Shown: in pieces, positions 1 through 5,325 of the stretch
Position numbering within the stretch: position 1 is the first letter of the stretch
How the letters are laid out: the number at the start of each line of letters is the position of its first letter
From: an uncultured Lachnobacterium sp.
GTDB lineage: Bacteria; Bacillota; Clostridia; Lachnospirales; Lachnospiraceae
Length of the DNA stretch: 5,357 nt
Assembly (NCBI GenBank): GCA_900549895.1
Contig: URQG01000142.1
Location: 1 to 5,357 of the forward strand
Reading direction: 5' to 3'
Translations under genes and position numbers: made by a program
Notes under the pieces: model-generated
Told to the model about the DNA's origin: nothing
The model's input: the letters and a program-made list of their open reading frames with translations, nothing else
Databases searched by the model: none

Positions 1-47
1 GAGATTACTACGCGTCTCGTGGGCTCGGAGATGTGTATAAGAGACAG
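1..47 (+). other. Library adapter (P7 end, i7 index, Nextera read-2/Tn5 mosaic end), not genomic
   Basis: Bases 1-5 (gagat) match the end of the Illumina P7 primer. Bases 6-13 (TACTACGC) sit where the 8-nt i7 index belongs. Bases 14-47 match the Nextera read-2 adapter, ending in the 19-bp Tn5 mosaic end AGATGTGTATAAGAGACAG at 29-47. The index is the reverse complement of GCGTAGTA, which I recall as Nextera index N719. Genomic sequence starts at 48. The inverted counterpart is at the other end of the window. This is untrimmed artificial sequence and should not be annotated biologically. Confidence 0.98.
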
Positions 48-396
48 AAATAAGATCAAACGTATACTTACCCTCTAACGAATGCAATCCGCTGATCACA
101 TCCATTGTAAGAAGCATCGACTGTTTATCAAACTTTGTAAAAGCAATATTCTCTTCAATACACTTAGCCGCTTTTCGATTATTCTCAATAAACACTGCAT
201 AGGCCGCACCACGACTCAATGCCTCCAGTCCAATCTGTCCGCTTCCGGCAAACAGATCAAGGAAATAGGCACCCGGAACATCCATCTGCAAGACGTTAAA
301 AAGCGTCTCTTTGGTCTTATCCGTCGTCGGTCGTGTTTCCATACCTTCAACCGTCTTTAAAGGAAGGCTTCGCGCTGTTCCTGCAATAATTCTCAT
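48..396 (-). CDS. rsmD: 16S rRNA (guanine(966)-N2)-methyltransferase RsmD, N-terminal part (3' end cut by adapter)
   Basis: RsmD is the SAM-dependent methyltransferase that makes m2G966 in 16S rRNA during 30S assembly in the cytoplasm. The first 116 codons are visible and begin MRIIAGTARS, the usual RsmD opening. The family block TRPTTDKTKETLFN is at residues 21-34. The SAM-binding motif I, DLFAGSG, is at 47-53, followed by EALSRGA at 58-64 and the acidic residue of FIEN at 69-72. The fragment stops at YTFDLI, just before the position where the catalytic DPPY motif would be expected, so that motif lies outside the window. Full-length proteins are about 180-190 residues. The ATG at 396-394 has a GGAGGT ribosome-binding site at 410-405, 8 nt upstream. 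It starts 25 nt after the pgsA stop, so it is probably cotranscribed. The truncation coincides exactly with the adapter junction and is a library break, not a pseudogene. Confidence 0.93.
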
Positions 397-421
397 ATCG
401 TTTTACCTCCGTAACAGATGA

Positions 422-964
422 TCAGTTCTGTTCCTTTAAGACATCTTTGTTCTTGGCAAGATAATCAATAAGCGAAATTACGGTAAGTGCCAGCGAAATG
501 TAGATCAACACCGTACCGATCACATCAAAAACTTTTCCCGGGATATTAAGAATTAACACAATGACCGTCACCATTTGAAATGCAGTCTTAAATTTGCCCC
601 AATAGCTTGCTGCAATTACAACACCATTGTCCGCTGCAACCAAACGGAATCCACTGATAATAAATTCCCTGGCAATAATTACAATTACGATCCATGCCGG
701 AATTTTATTTAACGCAATCAGGCTGATGAGCGCAGAGCTCACAAGCAGCTTGTCTGCAAGCGGGTCCATAAATTTTCCGAAATTCGTCACAAGATTATAT
801 TTTCTGGCAATCTTTCCATCCAGGAAATCGGTAATACTTGCAATAATAAAAATTACAACAGCAACATAATTACCATATCCTTCAAAATACGGAGCCAGTA
901 AAAAGAAAACAAAAAACGGAATCAGTATCACGCGAAAAAGCGTTAATTTGTTTGGTAAATTCAT
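422..964 (-). CDS. pgsA: CDP-diacylglycerol--glycerol-3-phosphate 3-phosphatidyltransferase (PGP synthase)
   Basis: This membrane enzyme transfers a phosphatidyl group from CDP-diacylglycerol to glycerol-3-phosphate, giving phosphatidylglycerophosphate, the committed step to phosphatidylglycerol and cardiolipin. The CDP-alcohol phosphatidyltransferase signature is complete: D46, D49-G50, A53-R54, G63, D67 and D71, the four aspartates being the metal and catalytic residues. The NLPNKLTLFR opening and the AREFIISGFRLVA block at 98-110 are typical of PgsA rather than of phosphatidylserine or cholinephosphotransferase relatives. Hydrophobic segments lie at about 7-25, 32-48, 74-85, 90-107, 128-142 and 148-168. 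The length of 180 residues is normal. The ATG shares the tetranucleotide ATGA (964-961) with the rimO stop, and an AGGAG site (976-972) lies 7 nt upstream inside rimO, indicating translational coupling. It has no promoter of its own that I can see. Confidence 0.96.
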   Translation of the reverse strand: MNLPNKLTLFRVILIPFFVFFLLAPYFEGYGNYVAVVIFIIASITDFLDGKIARKYNLVTNFGKFMDPLADKLLVSSALISLIALNKIPAWIVIVIIAREFIISGFRLVAADNGVVIAASYWGKFKTAFQMVTVIVLILNIPGKVFDVIGTVLIYISLALTVISLIDYLAKNKDVLKEQN

Positions 965-2283
965 AGTAACTCTCCTATCAGATCATATTCATAAGCGCCG
1001 GTAACACGAACTTTGGCAATATCTCCCGTCATCAGTTCTTCATCTGTGTTGATAAAGATATAGCCATCCACGTTTGGCGCATCGCGGTATGTTCTTCCGA
1101 CATACGCATTCTCATCGGCAACCTTACCTTCGATGAACGCGTACAATTCTGTGCCTTTCATCGAATCGTTTTTATCAAAGATAACTTCTTCCTGCAGTTC
1201 CATAACATCAGCCTGCCAGTCTTTTTTGACTTCCTCGTCAATCTGATCCGGCATCTCAGCTGCCGGGGTTCCTTCTTCCGCAGAATAAGTAAACGCACCA
1301 AGCCGGTCAAATTCCATATCATTGACAAACTGCATCAATTCTTCATGCATTTCCTGCGTCTCACCCGGGAAACCACAGATCAGTGTTGTACGAAGCGTAA
1401 TATCCGGCACACGCTCACGAAGATGCGCAATCCGCTCGATCAGTTCTGCTTTGTTCGTCTTACGACCCATTCTGCGAAGAATCTCATCATTACAATGCTG
1501 TATCGGCATATCCAGATAATGGCATACCTTTTTGTCACGAATCATCGCATTGATCAGTTCTTCATAGATTTCCTCCGGGTAGCAGTACATAATACGGATC
1601 CAAAACAGTCCGGAGATTTCGTTCAAAGCATCCAGAAGCTTATGCAGCCTCTTCTCCCCGTACAGATCCACACCGTAAAGTGTTGTTTCCTGTGCAACAA
1701 GAATCAGTTCTTTGACACCGCCTTTTACCAGTTCTTTTGCAGATGCTACCAGTTCCTCCATCGGAACGCTTCGATAACGTCCACGCACAGACGGAATCAC
1801 ACAATACGTGCAATTCTTATTGCAGCCTTCCGCAATCTTTAAATAGGCAAAATGTCCGCCTGTTGTAACGGTTCGTTTTGTTGTATGCGTCGGCAGGCCG
1901 GTTAAAGTATGAAAATTCTCATAAAACTTATGATCCAGAGTACTTTGTACCGCTTCCCATATCGCATCATAAGAGTTTGTCCCAAGAATGGCATCCACCT
2001 CGGGAATCTCTTTTTTCACCTCATCCTGATAACGCTGCGTCAGGCAGCCGGTCACGATCAGCGACTTACACACACCGGTCTTCTTTTGTTCTGCCATCTC
2101 CAAAATTGTATTAATACTCTCTTCCTTGGCATCACCAATAAAACAACAACTGTTAACAATGATGATATCTGCTTCCGTCTCATCATCCGTAAGTGTAATT
2201 CCGTGGCTGGTCAGCATGCCGATCATATATTCCGAATCGACAAGATTTTTGTCGCAGCCCAGTGAAATAAATAATAATTTCAT
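961..2283 (-). CDS. rimO: Ribosomal protein S12 methylthiotransferase RimO (radical SAM)
   Basis: RimO adds a methylthio group to the conserved aspartate of ribosomal protein S12 (Asp88/89), using two [4Fe-4S] clusters and SAM. The N-terminal UPF0004 domain (about 1-120) carries the auxiliary cluster cysteines C10 (SLGC), C46 (NSCC) and C80 (TGC). The radical SAM core has CNKNCTYC, giving C154, C158 and C161 in the CxxxCxxC pattern, followed by RGRYRSVP at 167-174. Residues from about 375 to the end form the TRAM domain. The DAPNVDGYIFI stretch at 401-411 is characteristic of RimO and argues against the tRNA enzyme MiaB. At 440 residues it is full length. C47, next to C46, is an extra cysteine whose role is unclear. 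Its ATG lies just 14 nt beyond the T-run of an intrinsic terminator, and its stop overlaps the pgsA start by 4 nt. Confidence 0.96.
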   Translation of the reverse strand: MKLLFISLGCDKNLVDSEYMIGMLTSHGITLTDDETEADIIIVNSCCFIGDAKEESINTILEMAEQKKTGVCKSLIVTGCLTQRYQDEVKKEIPEVDAILGTNSYDAIWEAVQSTLDHKFYENFHTLTGLPTHTTKRTVTTGGHFAYLKIAEGCNKNCTYCVIPSVRGRYRSVPMEELVASAKELVKGGVKELILVAQETTLYGVDLYGEKRLHKLLDALNEISGLFWIRIMYCYPEEIYEELINAMIRDKKVCHYLDMPIQHCNDEILRRMGRKTNKAELIERIAHLRERVPDITLRTTLICGFPGETQEMHEELMQFVNDMEFDRLGAFTYSAEEGTPAAEMPDQIDEEVKKDWQADVMELQEEVIFDKNDSMKGTELYAFIEGKVADENAYVGRTYRDAPNVDGYIFINTDEELMTGDIAKVRVTGAYEYDLIGELL

Positions 2284-2287
2284 AAAT

Positions 2288-2293
2288 CCTCTC
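2288..2293 (-). promoter_or_regulatory. Ribosome-binding site of rimO, short spacing
   Basis: GAGAGG (reading 2293 to 2288) lies only 4 nt before the rimO ATG. The other starts here have AGGAG-type sites 7-9 nt upstream. It begins 4 nt after the T-run of the terminator, so the hairpin and the initiation region sit side by side. The weaker match and tight spacing suggest a modest initiation rate. No better in-frame start is visible, because the MKLLFISLGC opening is the expected N-terminus. Confidence 0.6.
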
Positions 2294-2297
2294 GCTT

Positions 2298-2330
2298 AAA
2301 AAAAGGAATGACCGACGTCACTCCCCTTTT
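2298..2330 (-). terminator. Intrinsic terminator after rpoZ
   Basis: On the minus strand the arm AAAAGGGGAGTGAC (2330-2317) pairs with GTCATTCCTTTTTT (2312-2299) around a GTCG tetraloop. This gives 14 pairs, of which three are G-U wobbles, with a run of seven T at 2304-2298. The hairpin starts 2 nt after the rpoZ stop codon. It lies inside what otherwise looks like one gene cluster, so rimO and downstream genes would depend on readthrough or on a promoter I could not find. On the opposite strand the run is only TTTT, so it should act mainly in the minus direction. Confidence 0.87.
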
Positions 2331-2332
2331 CT

Positions 2333-2581
2333 CTATTCGTTATTGTCTTCCTCATCCGAAACAATCTTTACCTCACCACGGTATAACTCTTCTACAGCGA
2401 TAGAGAGAGGCTTATTGCATTTCGGATTTTCAATCAAAGGCTCAGCGCCTGCAATGATCTGTCTTGCACGCTTAGCAGTAGCAAGAACAATGGAATAACG
2501 GCTGTTAACAACCGGCTCCTCACCGATTTCCACACCGTCGTTTACAACTTTCATTAATTCTACATAGGATGGATGTATCAT
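2333..2581 (-). CDS. rpoZ: DNA-directed RNA polymerase omega subunit
   Basis: Omega is the small RNA polymerase subunit that clamps the beta-prime C-terminal region and helps core assembly. The 82-residue protein has the family core NSRYSIVLATAKRARQI at 26-42, followed by KPLSIAVEEL at 57-66, and ends in an acidic tail from about residue 74. The opening MIHPSYVELM lacks the MAR motif that forms ppGpp site 1 in proteobacterial omega, as expected for Firmicutes. The ATG at 2581 follows the gmk stop by 4 nt, and its AAAGGAG site (2597-2591) lies within the last gmk codons with a 9-nt spacer, so the two are tightly coupled. A strong terminator follows immediately. Confidence 0.94.
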   Translation of the reverse strand: MIHPSYVELMKVVNDGVEIGEEPVVNSRYSIVLATAKRARQIIAGAEPLIENPKCNKPLSIAVEELYRGEVKIVSDEEDNNE

Positions 2582-2585
2582 AGTT

Positions 2586-3248
2586 TTATTCTCCTTTCGA
2601 AAAGCTTACAAGCTCTTCTTTCATATTATTGATAAAGTCTATATTCGATGATACACGGTATGCCGCATTCTGTGCAGTGTTTCCGCTTCGTTCATCGCCG
2701 ATCAGCTGATGAATTACTTCCACACCGTGTGCTACAGTATCGTTTACCACTAAATAATCATAATTTTCAATGCCCTCCGACTCTTCACAGGCACGTGCCA
2801 AACGCGCATTGATGACATCCTGTGTCTCGGTTCCGCGTCCGACCAGACGATCACGAAGAGTCTTTGCATCTGGAGCCGTAACAAACAAAAGAATCGTTTC
2901 TGGAAACTGTTTTTTGATCTTTAACGCACCCTGAATCTCAATTTCAAGAATTACGTTCTTGCCAAGATCAAGCTGCTGCTGAACATATGCTTTCGGAGTA
3001 CCGTAATAATTCTTCACATATTGAGCATATTCGATCAGTTCATCCGCTTCAATCATCTGCTTGAACTTTTCCGTTGTCACATAAAAATAATCAATGCCGT
3101 CTTTTTCACCGGGTCTTGGATCACGCGTCGTCGCAGATACCGATAATGCATAGTCATCACCGTACTGTTCCATTAACGCCTTCATCAGTGTTCCTTTTCC
3201 GGCGCCAGAGAATCCGGACACTACTACCAATTTACCTTTGTTACTCAT
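2586..3248 (-). CDS. gmk: Guanylate kinase
   Basis: Guanylate kinase phosphorylates GMP to GDP with ATP in the cytoplasm, an essential step of GTP and dGTP supply. The P-loop GFSGAGKGT is at 12-20, with K18 as the phosphate-binding lysine. The GMP-binding block SATTRDPRPGE is at 38-48 (S38, R42, R45), and YGTP is at 82-85. EIEIQGALKIKK at 102-113 is the conserved central strand and helix. The arginine-containing lid RLVGRGTE spans 134-141, and YDYLVVND at 163-170 is the nucleotide-base region. At 220 residues it is somewhat longer than the common 205-207, the excess being a C-terminal tail after about residue 187. In Firmicutes this enzyme is a known target of inhibition by (p)ppGpp, which fits its pairing with RNA polymerase. 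An AGAGGA site (3263-3258) lies 9 nt before the ATG, which is 15 nt after the yicC stop. Confidence 0.97.
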   Translation of the reverse strand: MSNKGKLVVVSGFSGAGKGTLMKALMEQYGDDYALSVSATTRDPRPGEKDGIDYFYVTTEKFKQMIEADELIEYAQYVKNYYGTPKAYVQQQLDLGKNVILEIEIQGALKIKKQFPETILLFVTAPDAKTLRDRLVGRGTETQDVINARLARACEESEGIENYDYLVVNDTVAHGVEVIHQLIGDERSGNTAQNAAYRVSSNIDFINNMKEELVSFSKGE

Positions 3249-3263
3249 TTTTACTCTTCCTCT

Positions 3264-4142
3264 TTACTCAATGTTCTGAATCTGTTCACGTACCTTCTCG
3301 ATACTGGTTTTTAGATTAATTCCAACATCTGAGATCTCGATATTATTAGCCTTAGAGAGGATTGTATTTGCCTCACGGTTCATCTCCTGCGCGATAAAGT
3401 CAAGTTTACGTCCGATCGATCCGCCTGCGATCAGGGTGTCTTTTGTTGTCATAATATGGCTTCGAAGCCGGACTGTTTCTTCATCCACACAGACCTTGTC
3501 CGCATAGATTGTCACTTCAGTAGCAATACGGCTGTCATCAATCTGTCGGTCTCCAAGGATTTCCTGAATTTTTTCCTCAAGACGCATTCTGTATTCTTTC
3601 ATGATCTGCGGAGAACGTTCTTCAATAAAATCAACATCCGAAAGCATCGCATCCAGCTTATCCAATAAATCGTTTCTTAATGCTTCGCCTTCCTTTACAC
3701 GGCTTTCCACAAATTGTTCGCAGGCACCACGCAAAGCCTTCTCCAGTCCGCTCCACAATTCTTTCTCGTCAATATCCTGTTCTTCCATTACAAGGACATC
3801 CGGATATCGGGAAAGTGTGCTGACACGAATATCATTATCCAAATGGAACTCTTCTGCCATAGAATTCAGATATCCGAGATATTCAGCCGCAAGTGCCGAA
3901 TTATATCGAAGTGTATAATTATCTTCCGTATAATCTTCGTATGTGATATAGACATCGACCTTGCCACGCTCAATGTATTCTTTAAGCAGATTCCGAATCG
4001 TACTCTCGAAAAAATTAAGTTTCTTCGGCATCTTAATATTCACATCCAGATAACGATGATTTACGGACTTAAGTTCGACGGTAAATTTGCGTTTCTCATC
4101 CGCAACTTCACACCGTCCGAATCCTGTCATACTTTTAATCAT
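3264..4142 (-). CDS. yicC: YicC/YloC family endoribonuclease
   Basis: Members of this family (E. coli YicC, B. subtilis YloC) act as endoribonucleases; YicC is implicated in decay of the small RNA RyhB. Substrates in Clostridia are unknown to me. The 292-residue protein has the diagnostic start MIKSMTGFGR and ELKSVNHRYLD at 23-33 in the N-terminal YicC domain (about 1-155). The C-terminal DUF1732 region (about 207-292) includes the ADKVCVDEETVRLRSH block (214-229) and GRKLDFIAQEMNREANT (244-260). The middle (about 145-200) is rich in charged residues and probably helical. The start has an AGGAG site (4156-4152) 9 nt upstream. It is the first gene after a near-consensus promoter and is followed 15 nt later by gmk, the usual Firmicute neighbour. 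The remA gene often found between the two is absent here. Confidence 0.93.
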   Translation of the reverse strand: MIKSMTGFGRCEVADEKRKFTVELKSVNHRYLDVNIKMPKKLNFFESTIRNLLKEYIERGKVDVYITYEDYTEDNYTLRYNSALAAEYLGYLNSMAEEFHLDNDIRVSTLSRYPDVLVMEEQDIDEKELWSGLEKALRGACEQFVESRVKEGEALRNDLLDKLDAMLSDVDFIEERSPQIMKEYRMRLEEKIQEILGDRQIDDSRIATEVTIYADKVCVDEETVRLRSHIMTTKDTLIAGGSIGRKLDFIAQEMNREANTILSKANNIEISDVGINLKTSIEKVREQIQNIE

Positions 4143-4162
4143 GTCACTTGTCTCCTGTCAAA

Positions 4163-4179
4163 ATGCATAGTCTATGCAT
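4163..4179. repeat. Perfect inverted repeat in the yicC 5' leader
   Basis: ATGCATAG and CTATGCAT are perfect inverse complements separated by one base, making a 17-nt palindrome. It falls about 4-20 nt after the predicted transcription start of the yicC operon and ends 7 nt before the AGGAG site in the transcript. It could be an operator for a dimeric repressor, or it could form a short hairpin (six pairs, AGACU loop) near the 5' end of the mRNA. The sequence alone does not decide between these. Confidence 0.6.
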
Positions 4180-4189
4180 AGATAGATGT

Positions 4190-4218
4190 ATTATAATGCT
4201 ATTTGATCAATTCGTCAA
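4190..4218 (-). promoter_or_regulatory. Sigma-A-type promoter of the yicC-gmk-rpoZ operon
   Basis: Reading the minus strand, the -35 box is TTGACG (4218-4213, 5 of 6 to consensus), the spacer is exactly 17 nt, and the -10 box is TATAAT (4195-4190, perfect). The start of transcription should be near 4183, giving a leader of about 40 nt. A T-rich stretch upstream of the -35 could act as an UP element. This should be a strong constitutive promoter unless a regulator binds the nearby inverted repeats. Confidence 0.9.
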
Positions 4219-4220
4219 AT
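4201..4220. repeat. Inverted repeat overlapping the yicC -35 box
   Basis: ATTTGA (4201-4206) and TCAAAT (4215-4220) are inverse complements separated by 8 nt. The right arm contains most of the -35 box and the left arm lies in the spacer. The spacing would suit a dimeric DNA-binding protein, but arms of 6 nt in AT-rich DNA can arise by chance. Confidence 0.35.
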
Positions 4221-4244
4221 ATTGCTTTGCAAAAAACAAACAAA

Positions 4245-5213
4245 TCATCCTTCTCTTTTTGCTTTTTCAATTGCATCCCGCTCGATCATCTGTAAGTTTT
4301 TCTTCATATACCGGTCAATTCCGCGAGCAAGTCCGTCCGCAAGCTTCACAAGTGTGGGATTACTGTGGTCAGACGCCTGATTTCCAAGTTCAACATCCAC
4401 AGACGGAATGGTACTGTACGATGTCTGTGTCAGATCAACCGCCATGCGACCTTTACCGTTTATTTTTATCTTTTCTCTCTTCAGCCCTTTGATCAATGCT
4501 TTGCCCAGAGCTTCATGTTCTTCCCAGTGATTCTTGACCGGCTTCATACTTTTCAACTTTTCCGGAACTCCGATATAGAAACACCCCTTATCATATCTGA
4601 GACCGTCTCCGTCCCAGTGCAGTGCGATATGGCAGTCCGCAACATTATTGCAGATTACGGTTCTTGCCACATTATCAAGCTGAACATCCTTGCTGTTTCG
4701 AATCATAAGAACATCATAACCTTCCGCCAGAAGCTTTTTCTTCAGAATCTTTGCCATTCTTAGCGTGACGGTACTTTCCCTGGTTCCGTCGTGAAACGTC
4801 ATTCCACCGGAGACTGCGATTGCTTTCGTTGAGCCTGCGCTTGTTGTTCCGCCTGTTACCTTTGCGGAACCATCCGGGTGGCAAAGTGTCTTCCTGGAAC
4901 CGACATTGCTCGTTCCGTGACCCGCATTAATTCCGACAATGATGCCTTTGCGATTCTTTTTTGCTTTATAAAACACTGCATAACCGGATGTAATCTTTGC
5001 ATGATCCGCGTACTTCCAGTTTCTATTCAAATAAATCTTTTCTTTATTTTTATATGCACATTCGCTTCTTTGATCCGTTTTTTCACTATTCTTTTTACTT
5101 GTTTTCGCCTGTGTCTCAACAAGAAGATTTGAAACAATCATCAGCATAACCAAAAGAATTGCAAAAACACGTAATATCCGTCCGTTTCTATTCAACTTCA
5201 TTTTCTTTTTCAT
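4245..5213 (-). CDS. N-acetylmuramoyl-L-alanine amidase (Amidase_3 type), exported
   Basis: The enzyme is predicted to cleave the bond between N-acetylmuramic acid and L-alanine of peptidoglycan outside the membrane. The basic N-terminus MKKKMKLNRNGR is followed by a hydrophobic segment at about 14-33. It ends in ETQA, so residue 36 is a plausible signal-peptidase site, though it could stay as a membrane anchor. The catalytic domain starts near residue 90. Likely zinc ligands are H99 (NAGHG), E146 (GTRES) and H199 (ALHWDGD), with E275 (VDVELGNQ) as catalytic glutamate. H99 and E146 are 47 residues apart, much further than in compact Amidase_3 proteins; this insert is rich in Gly, Ser and Thr and contains CHPDGS and TGGTTSAG. 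No SH3, SPOR, LysM or AMIN wall-binding domain is visible. The Lys-rich C-terminus may bind anionic wall polymers. An AGGAG site (5227-5223) lies 9 nt before the ATG. No terminator follows the stop, so its transcript may run into yicC. Confidence 0.88.
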   Translation of the reverse strand: MKKKMKLNRNGRILRVFAILLVMLMIVSNLLVETQAKTSKKNSEKTDQRSECAYKNKEKIYLNRNWKYADHAKITSGYAVFYKAKKNRKGIIVGINAGHGTSNVGSRKTLCHPDGSAKVTGGTTSAGSTKAIAVSGGMTFHDGTRESTVTLRMAKILKKKLLAEGYDVLMIRNSKDVQLDNVARTVICNNVADCHIALHWDGDGLRYDKGCFYIGVPEKLKSMKPVKNHWEEHEALGKALIKGLKREKIKINGKGRMAVDLTQTSYSTIPSVDVELGNQASDHSNPTLVKLADGLARGIDRYMKKNLQMIERDAIEKAKREG

Positions 5214-5250
5214 TACTATCTTCTCCTTTTATTCCCCATCTTTATAGTCA

Positions 5251-5280
5251 ATTATAGCATTCTGATCGATTTCATTTCAA
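5251..5280 (-). promoter_or_regulatory. Promoter of the amidase gene (extended -10)
   Basis: The minus strand has TTGAAA (5280-5275) as -35, an 18-nt spacer, and TATAAT (5256-5251) preceded by TG one base away (5259-5258), an extended -10. Transcription should start near 5244, about 31 nt before the ATG. The -35 box overlaps the last codons of the short upstream frame. Confidence 0.8.
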
Positions 5281-5325
5281 CACGAATTGATACATCTGTT
5301 CTTGGATTTTCGGACGATCCATATT
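5272..5325 (-). CDS. Possible C-terminal tail of an upstream gene (partial, unidentified)
   Basis: From the adapter junction at 5325 one minus-strand frame stays open for 17 codons, ending LK and a TGA at 5274-5272. The peptide reads NMDRPKIQEQMYQFVLK, a plausible protein tail, but I cannot identify the family. An open frame of this length can easily occur by chance. Its stop overlaps the spacer of the amidase promoter, a layout common where one gene ends and the next is separately transcribed. Confidence 0.35.
   Translation of the reverse strand, partial: NMDRPKIQEQMYQFVLK

Noticed and set aside
82..360. 92-codon plus-strand open frame near the left edge
   Set aside because: It is antisense to the rsmD fragment, whose MRIIAG start and DLFAGSG motif identify the real coding strand.
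1345..1842. 165-codon plus-strand open frame opposite rimO
   Set aside because: It lies entirely antisense to a full-length, motif-complete rimO. It has no recognisable domain, and its composition is what the complement of a coding sequence gives.
961..2283. tRNA methylthiotransferase MiaB or MtaB as the identity of the radical SAM gene
   Set aside because: The DAPNVDGYIFI block before the end of the TRAM domain and the SLGCDKNLVDSE opening are RimO features; MiaB usually has a TYGCQMN-type opening.
3601..4181. Plus-strand open frames of 105 and 155 codons opposite yicC
   Set aside because: They overlap each other in different frames and lie antisense to a conserved gene. The Ser-rich and Ile/Phe-rich composition reflects the complement of yicC codons, and no supporting features were found.
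4143..4244. Riboswitch or small RNA in the amidase-yicC gap
   Set aside because: The predicted leader is only about 40 nt, too short for a known riboswitch class, and apart from the short palindrome no extended structure is visible.
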